From DATKCJ01 sp035513275 (GTDB taxonomy: Bacteria > Verrucomicrobiota > Verrucomicrobiia > Opitutales > Opitutaceae), in assembly GCA_035513275.1 (NCBI GenBank), contig DATKCJ010000390.1, positions 1-14,537 on the forward strand: a DNA stretch of 14,537 nucleotides, written 5' to 3'. The position numbers and the translations under genes are program-made. How positions within the stretch are numbered: the first letter of the stretch is position 1; every line of letters starts with the position of its first letter. Shown here piece by piece: positions 6,376 to 12,646 of the stretch. Below the pieces are notes generated by a model. That model was not told the DNA's origin and searched no databases. It worked only from the letters and a program-made list of their open reading frames with translations.

Positions 6376-7187
6376 TTCGCGGCGGGTCCGCCTGTTTGGC
6401 GCATCCGTCCGAGAACCGCACCGCTTATGCGCGCCGCGATCGCGCGCGGCACGAGCGCTGAGGCAACACGGATGAGCTTGTTGCGCACTCCCGGAACGAC
6501 GATGCCACTGTTCCGCGCGAGCCCTGCAAGTGCCGCGCGGACGACTTCACCTGCGTCACTTCCAAACGCGTCGTCGGCCTGCGTGCCATCTAGACCTGCG
6601 TTCGCGAAAAATGGAGTTCGCGTCGGCCCAGGGCACACGGCGACGACCGCGATGCCCCGCGGCCGCAACTCCTCGCGCAGCGCGAGACTCCAGTTGAGGA
6701 GAAACGCCTTCGTCGCTCCGTAGGTCGCGGCATACGGAGTGGCCTGAAATGCCGCGGTCGATGCGACATTGATGATGCCGCCACCGCGCGCGACAATCAG
6801 CGGCATCATTCGCTCCGTGAGGTCGACGACGGCCGCGACGTTCACGGCGATCATCGCCGCTTCGCGCCCGGGCCCGGACGACGGAAAGTTTCCATACGAG
6901 CCAATGCCCGCGTTGTTGATTAGTAGAATCGGTGATTCGACGCCTGCCTCGCAGATCAGTTGCAATGCCGCCGCTGCTCCTGCAGCCCGCTGCGCCGGGT
7001 CCGCAAGGTCGCACGAGATGTGTCGCGGCGTAAAAGCTTCAGAAAACTTCCCCGGATTGGACCTCGAAAGGTTGCAAAGCAGGACATCAGGTTTAGCCTT
7101 TCCAACATCAGCAATGAACCTCCTTCCGATCCCGGACGATCCACCGGTGACGATGACGGCCCCAAAGGGCGCAAGGAAGTGTTTCAC
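6372..7187 (-). CDS. Short-chain dehydrogenase/reductase (SDR)
   Basis: A 271-residue classical SDR with a Rossmann fold. Seen: the nucleotide-binding motif TGGSSGIG (14-21), CDLADP (59-64, adenine-ring contact), NNAG (91-94), the catalytic Ser143, and YGATK giving Tyr156 and Lys160, then CPGPTRTPFF (185-194). These show an active oxidoreductase; the substrate is unknown. A hydrophobic Ala/Val-rich C-terminus resembles SDRs annotated as acyl/keto reductases (DltE/YqjQ-like), which is only a loose likeness. The start is taken as GTG at 7187; GTG at 7196 (two codons more at the N-terminus plus one) is equally possible, and an ATG at 7247 would give a longer protein whose start overlaps the divergent HPF start codon. 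No clear Shine-Dalgarno supports any of these. Its stop overlaps the RluA-family start, so the two form an operon. Confidence 0.85.
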   Translation of the reverse strand: MKHFLAPFGAVIVTGGSSGIGRRFIADVGKAKPDVLLCNLSRSNPGKFSEAFTPRHISCDLADPAQRAAGAAAALQLICEAGVESPILLINNAGIGSYGNFPSSGPGREAAMIAVNVAAVVDLTERMMPLIVARGGGIINVASTAAFQATPYAATYGATKAFLLNWSLALREELRPRGIAVVAVCPGPTRTPFFANAGLDGTQADDAFGSDAGEVVRAALAGLARNSGIVVPGVRNKLIRVASALVPRAIAARISGAVLGRMRQTGGPAAK

Positions 7188-7236
7188 CCGATTCACCGAG
7201 CTAGGATCACTGCGATTCTGGCCTACCAACAAGAAG

Positions 7237-7243
7237 AAAGGAG
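7237..7243 (+). promoter_or_regulatory. Shine-Dalgarno of the HPF gene, very close to its ATG
   Basis: AAAGGAG is the strongest ribosome binding site in the window, but only 2 nt separate it from the ATG at 7246, shorter than the usual 5-9 nt. No other in-frame ATG exists before the conserved domain, so the start is retained. Confidence 0.6.
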
Positions 7244-7245
7244 CC

Positions 7246-7620
7246 ATGAACAAGTCCCATAACAGCCATGAACTGATACTATCAGGCATCCACGTCGAGT
7301 TGACGGAGTCGATGAAGAGCTACGCCCGCGAGAAGGTGGAGAAGCTTTTCAGGCATGAGGAACACATCGTGCGGATCCGCATCGAGATCGAGTGCGACCA
7401 GACGACGTCCAAGAGCGATAGATTCACAGCCAAGGGCCACGTCCAGATCCAAGGCCCCGACATTAACATCTCCGTTTCCTCGGATGATGCCTACAAGTCC
7501 ATCGACCTTCTCGCCGACAAGCTCGACCGCGGCCTGCGCCGCCGATCCCGACTTCGCAAAGTAAAGCGGAACCACCCGCACAGTGTCGAAATCACCGACA
7601 TGCTTCCGAAAGCGGTCTAG
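7246..7620 (+). CDS. hpf: Ribosome hibernation promoting factor, short form (HPF/YfiA family)
   Basis: A 124-residue cytoplasmic protein of the S30AE/YfiA family, which binds the decoding centre of the 30S subunit in stationary phase and inactivates ribosomes. Seen: SGIHVELTESMKSYAREKVE (13-32), matching the beta1-alpha1 start of E. coli HPF; the family strand pattern in the middle (RIRIEIECDQ, HVQIQGPDINISVSS); the helix DAYKSIDLLADKLDRGLR (81-98); and a basic end, RRRSRLRKVKRNH. It lacks the C-terminal dimerisation domain of long HPFs, so it is the short type. The ATG at 7246 has an AAAGGAG just upstream. Extending the frame further upstream would run through the antisense dehydrogenase gene and is rejected. 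It is monocistronic: divergent from the dehydrogenase, followed by a terminator at 7646-7673. Its promoter must lie in the short divergent gap or within the 5' end of the dehydrogenase. Confidence 0.92.
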   Translation: MNKSHNSHELILSGIHVELTESMKSYAREKVEKLFRHEEHIVRIRIEIECDQTTSKSDRFTAKGHVQIQGPDINISVSSDDAYKSIDLLADKLDRGLRRRSRLRKVKRNHPHSVEITDMLPKAV

Positions 7621-7645
7621 CAGACCTACCCCTTTTTGAGAAACT

Positions 7646-7673
7646 GGCCGTGCCCGCAAGGCGCGGCCTTTTT
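7646..7673 (+). terminator. Rho-independent terminator after hpf
   Basis: The stem GGCCGTGCC (7646-7654) pairs with GGCGCGGCC (7660-7668) with one G-T wobble across a 5-nt loop, followed immediately by TTTTT. It begins 25 nt past the HPF stop and is the only textbook intrinsic terminator I see in the window. Confidence 0.85.
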
Positions 7674-7684
7674 CGTGTGTCGAC

Positions 7685-7787
7685 CTGTGGGTTGTAGGAG
7701 CGGCCCTTGAGACGTCAGAACCGCGAATCCGGCTTGAGGTAGCGCCCCATCTCCAAGGAGCGCTACCTAGGAGCTTCTACCACACAG
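7685..7787. repeat. Nested imperfect palindrome between hpf and rdgB
   Basis: The inner hairpin pairs AGGTAGCGCCC (7737-7747) with GAGCGCTACCT (7758-7768), 10 of 11 positions. Outer arms CTGTGGGTTGTAGGAGC (7685-7701) and GAGCTTCTACCACACAG (7771-7787) are loosely complementary. The sequence GTAGGAGCGGCC...CCGCGAATCCGGC between them has further partial symmetry. It fills the 170-nt convergent gap after the terminator and ends 3 nt before the rdgB stop codon. It probably belongs to another REP-like family. Confidence 0.65.
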
Positions 7788-7790
7788 ACC

Positions 7791-8405
7791 TCACCCTCCC
7801 CCGTCGCGCAACCATTTGCCGAGCTTCACCCATGCGCGTCCACGGTGGCTGATCGGATTCTTCACCGCAGCGCCCAACTCGGCAAACGACTTGGTGCAGC
7901 CATCCGGCTTGAACACGGGATCGTAGCCGAATCCGCCCGCACCGCTCGGCGCATCGAGGATAACGCCATCCACCTGCCCGCGAAAACCGAACTCCCGCCC
8001 ATCGGGCAGCACCACATATAGCACGCAAACGAAATACGCCCTGCGCCGTTCTGCCGGCACGCCCTTGAGCGCACGCAGGAGCTTCGCGATGTTTTTGGCG
8101 CCAGGTGCTGCTGGGCCGGCGTAGTTCGCGGATTCGACCCCGGGTTCGCCGTTGAGCGCGTCGACGCAAAGTCCGCTGTCGTCGGCCAGCACCCAAGCCT
8201 CCGGGTGGACCAGGTGCAGCACCCTCGCCTTCTTTGCTGCATTCCCGGCGAACGTGCCGGCGTTCTCGACAACAGGCGGCATGCCTCCCGCCTCCCTCGC
8301 GCCGCGGATCCGCACGCGAGGCCCGAGCGCATCGGCCAACTCCTGCATCTCGACAACCTTGTGAGCGTTGCCCGTTGCAAAAAGAAATTCCTGTGGCGCG
8401 CTCAT
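7791..8405 (-). CDS. rdgB: Non-canonical purine NTP pyrophosphatase (RdgB/HAM1)
   Basis: A 204-residue cytoplasmic enzyme that hydrolyses dITP, dXTP and ITP to monophosphates, keeping deaminated purines out of nucleic acids. Seen: FATGNAHKVVEM (9-20), the family N-terminal signature with the Thr/Asn/Lys substrate contacts; VLADDSGLCVDALNGEPGV (72-90) with the catalytic acidic pair Asp75-Asp76; SGAGGFGYDPVF (154-165); and the C-terminal KNPISHRGRA (182-191). Length is normal for the family. The ATG at 8403-8405 overlaps the stop of ribD by 4 nt (ATGA), pointing to coupled translation. The gene converges on hpf across the palindromic gap. The assignment is secure from the four motifs in order. 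Confidence 0.95.
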   Translation of the reverse strand: MSAPQEFLFATGNAHKVVEMQELADALGPRVRIRGAREAGGMPPVVENAGTFAGNAAKKARVLHLVHPEAWVLADDSGLCVDALNGEPGVESANYAGPAAPGAKNIAKLLRALKGVPAERRRAYFVCVLYVVLPDGREFGFRGQVDGVILDAPSGAGGFGYDPVFKPDGCTKSFAELGAAVKNPISHRGRAWVKLGKWLRDGGG

Positions 8406-9577
8406 CGGTGTCCGTGCCGCCTCTCGTGCTCGATCGCCGCGTCGTCCGGCGGCAATACCTCGGGATAGTGCAGAAACCCGCGGATCATCTGGTCGTCGCC
8501 AAAGGTCGCGTGCCGCACACGCTCAAGGCGGATAGCGTCGCCGGGCGAATCGATCGCCAGACCTGTCGCCATCGGCACGGCCATCGCGTCGGCAAACAGT
8601 ATGGGGGCGCGATACGAGAGCAGGTAGTCGATCCGGCGCTGGCGCAGAAGGCCGCTGATCGTCCGCGAACCACCCTCGACAAGCACACCCGTGAGATTCT
8701 CCTCTGCGCAACGTGCGAGGAATGCATCGAAGTCGACTTCGCCGTCCACGCCTGGCAAGCGCCATACGCGCACGCCGTTCTCCTCGAGAGAAGCGACCGC
8801 AATCGGATCAGCGGAATCGAGCGTGACGAACGTCGTGCGCGCCGCGTGCGCATCCGAGATCACGCGAGGCGCGGGATTGAGCGCCGCCGTGCCGAGGCTG
8901 CCGTCAAAGATGAAACGCGCCGGGCACGTCTCCGTGCCGGCCGCGCGCACGGTGAGCTGAGGATCGTCGGTCGCAACCGTTCCAGAGCCGACCGCGATCG
9001 CGGGAAACAATCGCCGCCAGCGCATCACGTCGGCCCTCGCGGCCTCGCCCGTGATCCACTTTGATTCGCCGCTGCGCGCCGCGATCCGGCCGTCGAGGCT
9101 CGTGGCGACCTTTGCCGCGACAAGCGGCCGGCCTTTGGTGATCCAATGGTTGAAGATGAGATTCAGATCCTCGCACTCGTCGGCGAGCACGCCAGTCATG
9201 ACGTCGATTCCAAATTCGCGCAGGATGTTGAAGCCGCGCCCCGCGTGACTCGGATTCGGATCTGTCGCTCCCGCGACGACGCGACGGATGCCCGATGCGA
9301 TGATCGCCTCGGTGCATGGCGGCGTGCGGCCCTGGGTGCTGCATGGCTCGAGTGTGACGTAGAGGGTAGCTCCTTCCCACGGCTTGCGACCGAGGGCGTT
9401 GAGCGCCGCGATCTCAGCGTGAGGCCCGCCTGCACGCGCGTGGTGCCCCACGGCGACCGCTCGCCCGTCTTCGACGATCAACGCACCTACCATCGGATTC
9501 GGATGCGTGTCGCCCCAGCCTCGCCTGGCTTCCGCAAGCGCCTCGCGCATCCAAGATTCATGTTCGGCCCGGCTCAT
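8402..9577 (-). CDS. ribD: Bifunctional riboflavin deaminase/reductase RibD
   Basis: A 391-residue two-domain enzyme for the second and third steps of riboflavin synthesis: deamination of the GTP-derived diaminopyrimidine, then NADPH reduction of the ribosyl side chain. The deaminase domain (about 5-145) shows HPNPMVGALIVEDG, HAEIAAL with zinc ligand His53 and proton-shuttle Glu55, and TLEPCSTQGRTPPC with ligands Cys79 and Cys88, followed by DPNPSHAGRG. The reductase domain (about 149-370) shows RPLVAAKVATSLDGRIA, SKWITG, VGSGTVATDDPQLTVR and LVEGGS. Both catalytic sets are intact. The C-terminal 20 residues are charged and family-atypical, possibly an extension. The ATG at 9577 lies 6 nt after the stop of the upstream hydrolase gene. 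No other rib genes or FMN riboswitch are in the window, so riboflavin genes appear dispersed in this genome. Confidence 0.95.
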   Translation of the reverse strand: MSRAEHESWMREALAEARRGWGDTHPNPMVGALIVEDGRAVAVGHHARAGGPHAEIAALNALGRKPWEGATLYVTLEPCSTQGRTPPCTEAIIASGIRRVVAGATDPNPSHAGRGFNILREFGIDVMTGVLADECEDLNLIFNHWITKGRPLVAAKVATSLDGRIAARSGESKWITGEAARADVMRWRRLFPAIAVGSGTVATDDPQLTVRAAGTETCPARFIFDGSLGTAALNPAPRVISDAHAARTTFVTLDSADPIAVASLEENGVRVWRLPGVDGEVDFDAFLARCAEENLTGVLVEGGSRTISGLLRQRRIDYLLSYRAPILFADAMAVPMATGLAIDSPGDAIRLERVRHATFGDDQMIRGFLHYPEVLPPDDAAIEHERRHGHR

Positions 9578-9583
9578 GTGTGG

Positions 9584-10225
9584 TCAGCCGGAGACAAACG
9601 GATTCGTCGACCGCTCGCGAGCCACGGTTGTAGCGGGACCATGGCCGGACAGCAGACGCGTTTCCGGCGGCAGTGTGTAGATTTGCGTGTGGATCGACCG
9701 CTCGAGATCGACCATGCTGCAACCGGGAAAATCCGTGCGGCCAACACTGCCGGCGAAGATCGCGTCGCCGACGAACGCCGTGCCGAGCGCCGGAAAATAG
9801 AAGAGCACATTTCCCCGGCAATGTCCTGGCACATGCCGCACCTCGATGTGCTGCCCGGCGATTTCGAGCTGATCGCCTTGTGCGACCACGTGGTCCATCC
9901 GCACGACCGGAATTGGGATGCCCGGGACGGAGAACGGCTCCTGGATCGACGGGTTCTCGTAGAGCGGCCGGTCGGCCTCGTGTGCGTAGACTGGCACGCC
10001 TGTCGCCTGAATGATCGCCGCGTCGCCCGTGTGATCCCAGTGTGCGTGGGTCAGCAGAAGCGCTTCGAGCCGGGCGCCGGACTCTTTGAGTGCTTGTGAG
10101 ATTTCGTCCCAAACGCAGTGCGGTGCGTCGATCAACACCGCGCGCCCGGCCTCGCGGTCGAGGACGAGGTAGGCGTTGGTCTGAATCGGGCCGGCAGGCA
10201 GCGTGTGGATTTCCATTCGCGCCAT
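9584..10225 (-). CDS. Metallo-beta-lactamase-fold hydrolase (glyoxalase II-like, YcbL type)
   Basis: A 213-residue zinc hydrolase. Seen: LLLTHAHWDHTGD with the HXHXDH metal motif (His60, His62, Asp64, His65), PGHCRG with His135, GDAIF with bridging Asp154, and LLSGHGP with His195. Together these are the full ligand set of the family. GSVGRTDFPG (159-168) and the C-terminal ATTVARERSTNPF are typical of the small YcbL-type proteins, often annotated as hydroxyacylglutathione hydrolase, which lack the longer substrate-binding C-terminal domain of true glyoxalase II. Physiological substrate is uncertain (glutathione or other thioesters). The ATG at 10225 is chosen; an ATG three codons later (10216) is possible. 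It sits 6 nt before ribD and 48 nt after the kinase gene stop, so it begins or joins the ribD-rdgB operon. Confidence 0.88.
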   Translation of the reverse strand: MARMEIHTLPAGPIQTNAYLVLDREAGRAVLIDAPHCVWDEISQALKESGARLEALLLTHAHWDHTGDAAIIQATGVPVYAHEADRPLYENPSIQEPFSVPGIPIPVVRMDHVVAQGDQLEIAGQHIEVRHVPGHCRGNVLFYFPALGTAFVGDAIFAGSVGRTDFPGCSMVDLERSIHTQIYTLPPETRLLSGHGPATTVARERSTNPFVSG

Positions 10226-10273
10226 TCCAGCGTCGGACGGGCGCGCGGCAACCGGTTTCTGGACGCCGCGGAA

Positions 10274-12241
10274 TCAGGCCGTGGCAACAGGTGCCGAATC
10301 CAGGATCTTCCGGACTGTTTGCCGGAAGTTGGAAATCTCGAACGGCTTCTCCAGGAAGTTCACATCCACCCCGATCCGAAAGCGCTTGCGGGCGTATTCG
10401 GGAGCGTAGCCGCTGATGTAGAGCACCGGCAACTCCGGGCGTTCGGCGACGAGGCGATTAGCGACATCGATTCCGGTGAGGCCGCCCGGCATGACAATAT
10501 CGGTGAGCAGCATTTGAATCTCGGCCTTGCGCGCCTCCCAAAGCTCGAGCGCAACGCGCCCATTCTCCGCGGCGAAGACACGATAGCCCTCCAGTTCGAG
10601 CACAGCCTGCACGAGGGCCCGCACCGGCGCCTCGTCCTCGACCAGGAGGATCGTCTCGTGAGAGCCAGCTTTCCGGTGTGCAGGCGGGGTCTCGTGCGAA
10701 CCAGCTTCCTTCTCCGCACTCGCTGGGAGGTAGATGTTGAACGTCGTGCCGCGGCCGACCTTGCTGTCGACTTCGATCCAGCCCTTGTGCTGCTTCACGA
10801 TGCCGAACACAGACGCGAGGCCGAGTCCGGTTCCCTTTCCAACCGGCTTGGTCGTGAAAAACGGCTCGAAGATCTTCGGGAGCACCTCCGGAGGGATGCC
10901 AGTGCCCGAGTCGCTCACGCTCACACATGCATAGCCGAACGGCGCGCCGCCATTCTGGCCCGAGGGCACGCGGATGTCTCGCGGAGCTCGCACGGCCGAA
11001 ATCGAGAGCCGTCCGCCTTCGCGCATGGCATCGCGCGCGTTGAACGCGAGGTTTGTCAGCACTTGGTCAACCATGCCGGGGTCCGCATCGATCAACACCG
11101 GGCCCGTCGCCGAGGGTTCCAGAATGTCGATGTGCTGGCCGACCGTCGGTCGGAGCATCGGGATGAGATCACGGATGATCCTCGTGAGATCGATCGTGTG
11201 TGGCCGCGGCACCTGTTTGCGGCTGAACAGCAGAAGCTGGTTTGTGAGGCTTGCCGCGCGATCCGAGGCCGCGCCGATCTGGCGGAGTGAGTCGGCAACA
11301 AAAGGCGGCAGACCCTGATTGCTTTCGAGGATGCCGAGGTGGCCCTTGATGACGGTGATCAGATTGTTGAAGTCGTGCGCGATCCCGCCTGCAAGTTGCC
11401 CGACCGCCTCCATCCGCTGCGACTCGAGCAACTGTTGCAGCAGTCGTTTCCGCTCCGTGCAGTCGACGGCGACACCGACCGCGCGCTCCGTGACGCCTGC
11501 GGAATTGATGACCGGATAACAGTGATCCTCGATGTGGCGCACGGTCCCATCGGGATGGACGACGCGATACTCGATTTCGAACTCTTGCCCCCTCGCGAGT
11601 TGCTTCAACGTCTCGGCCACACGCGCACGATCCTCCGGATGAACGGCATCGAGCCAGCCCTCGGCATTGCCCTCGAACGCGGCAACGGGCCTTCCAAAAA
11701 CCTTCTCGCAAGCCGGGTTGATGTAGGTGACCTGTCGCCCATCGGACGTCGTCACACGGAAAACCTCCCGGATCGTGTCCGCCATCTCACGGAAGCGGGA
11801 CTCGGCGGCGAGCCGTGCTTCTTCCGCCACGCGGCGCCGACGCTGTTCCTCCGCATCGCGCAACGCCCTCGACACAGCCGGCTCGAGGCGAGCGAGATTA
11901 TCCTTGAGCACGTAGTCCGTCGCGCCGCTTCTCAAGCTCTCAACGGCACGCTCGTCGCCGATCGTTCCCGACACGAAAAGAAATGGCACAGAAGAGTCGA
12001 TCCGCCGGGTGGCGGCGAGCGCCTCAGCACCGTCATACCCAGGTAGCGAGTAGTCCGAGATTATTACGTCGAACCTTTCAGCGGCGAGCGCGGCCTCGAA
12101 CTCGACTCGACTTGCGACGCACTTGAACTCACAGGCGAGCCCATTCCCTCGCAACGTCTCCTGTATGAGAGCGCGATCCGGCACACTATCCTCCAGGTGA
12201 AGGATGTGCAGCGGCCGATCGTTGGTCGTGAGTGTTTCCAT
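10274..12241 (-). CDS. Soluble hybrid sensor histidine kinase, REC-PAS-HisKA-HATPase-REC
   Basis: A 655-residue protein with no TM segment. Domains in order: an N-terminal receiver (about 11-125; acidic pair Glu17-Asp18, phospho-acceptor Asp63, Lys113); a short coiled coil (126-148); PAS (about 149-265, ending in VDCTERKR); a HisKA domain with AGGIAHDFNN, His289 as the phosphorylated residue; a HATPase with NLAFNARDAM (N box, Asn401), SDSGTGIP (G1) and GKGTGLGLA (G2); and a C-terminal receiver (about 530-645; Glu535-Asp536, Asp581, Lys632). The layout suggests that input phosphorylation at the N-terminal receiver gates the kinase, with phosphotransfer to the C-terminal receiver. The linker before the last receiver carries a 12-residue duplication (AGSHET at 513-518 and 525-530). 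No output domain is present, so the partner regulator lies elsewhere. A weak GAAGG precedes the ATG. Confidence 0.93.
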   Translation of the reverse strand: METLTTNDRPLHILHLEDSVPDRALIQETLRGNGLACEFKCVASRVEFEAALAAERFDVIISDYSLPGYDGAEALAATRRIDSSVPFLFVSGTIGDERAVESLRSGATDYVLKDNLARLEPAVSRALRDAEEQRRRRVAEEARLAAESRFREMADTIREVFRVTTSDGRQVTYINPACEKVFGRPVAAFEGNAEGWLDAVHPEDRARVAETLKQLARGQEFEIEYRVVHPDGTVRHIEDHCYPVINSAGVTERAVGVAVDCTERKRLLQQLLESQRMEAVGQLAGGIAHDFNNLITVIKGHLGILESNQGLPPFVADSLRQIGAASDRAASLTNQLLLFSRKQVPRPHTIDLTRIIRDLIPMLRPTVGQHIDILEPSATGPVLIDADPGMVDQVLTNLAFNARDAMREGGRLSISAVRAPRDIRVPSGQNGGAPFGYACVSVSDSGTGIPPEVLPKIFEPFFTTKPVGKGTGLGLASVFGIVKQHKGWIEVDSKVGRGTTFNIYLPASAEKEAGSHETPPAHRKAGSHETILLVEDEAPVRALVQAVLELEGYRVFAAENGRVALELWEARKAEIQMLLTDIVMPGGLTGIDVANRLVAERPELPVLYISGYAPEYARKRFRIGVDVNFLEKPFEISNFRQTVRKILDSAPVATA

Positions 12242-12646
12242 GTTTTTGCCTTCAGCTCGCGAGTGGCCCGCGTTTGAAGACGTGTAAATTCAGGGAGACG
12301 AGGTGACCGGAGACCCTAGGTCCCACGTTCGAACATGTGGGTTGCATCTTGGTTCTCATCACGATCCTCCCATCCGTCCCGGCGGATTGAAAGATGCCTC
12401 AAGTTGTTACTCATTCAAGGGCAACCAACGCTGTTGCATGCAGCACTCATTACAGAATGACTACCCTTTCAGACCCGCATTTTCCGAAGATGTTCTGAAT
12501 CGGATCGCGGATACGTCGGGCCAAAATGAACTTCCGAGATTTCATATCGAAGCTGCGCTGCGCACACGCTCGCACGGCGCAGTTGAATCCTGAACAATCA
12601 TTTACGGCCCATTTACGGCAGCGACGCGCAAGCGAAGGTCGATGCC
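12242..12646. other. 405-nt non-coding gap between the two kinase genes
   Basis: I find no convincing gene here. A 96-codon plus-strand reading frame (12303-12593) has no family resemblance, no ribosome binding site and Cys/His/Ser-rich composition unlike its neighbours. The gap should hold the promoter of the kinase ending at 10274. Visible structure: a partly symmetric site, CCCACGTTCGAACATGTGGG (12322-12341), about 80 nt upstream of that kinase's ATG, with the perfect palindrome GTTCGAAC at its core; and a direct repeat of CATTTACGGC at 12599-12608 and 12610-12619. Base composition appears more AT-rich than the flanking genes. No sigma-70 or sigma-54 promoter stands out. Confidence 0.6.
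12322..12341. promoter_or_regulatory. Candidate operator-like dyad upstream of soluble kinase gene
   Basis: CCCAC and GTGGG flank a perfect GTTCGAAC palindrome (12327-12334), off-centre by two bases. Position roughly 80-100 nt upstream of the kinase ATG fits a regulator site, but no family match is recognised and chance cannot be excluded. Confidence 0.25.

Noticed and set aside
7202..7207. TAGGAT as a -10 box for hpf
   Set aside because: There is no matching -35 at suitable spacing, and a single hexamer in an unmapped region is not enough.
6769..7245. N-terminal extension of HPF
   Set aside because: The extension is antisense to the dehydrogenase gene, while HPF homology and a Shine-Dalgarno sequence support the ATG at 7246.
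8234..9064. 276-codon plus-strand frame opposite ribD
   Set aside because: ribD motifs are clear on the minus strand; the plus product is Arg-rich with no motif.
10118..11290. 390-codon open frame on the plus strand
   Set aside because: Antisense to the soluble kinase and the hydrolase start; the Arg/His/Ala/Glu-rich product is typical of a GC-rich shadow frame.
12303..12593. 96-codon plus-strand frame in the kinase gap
   Set aside because: No ribosome binding site, no family features, and atypical composition; kept only as a note within the non-coding gap.
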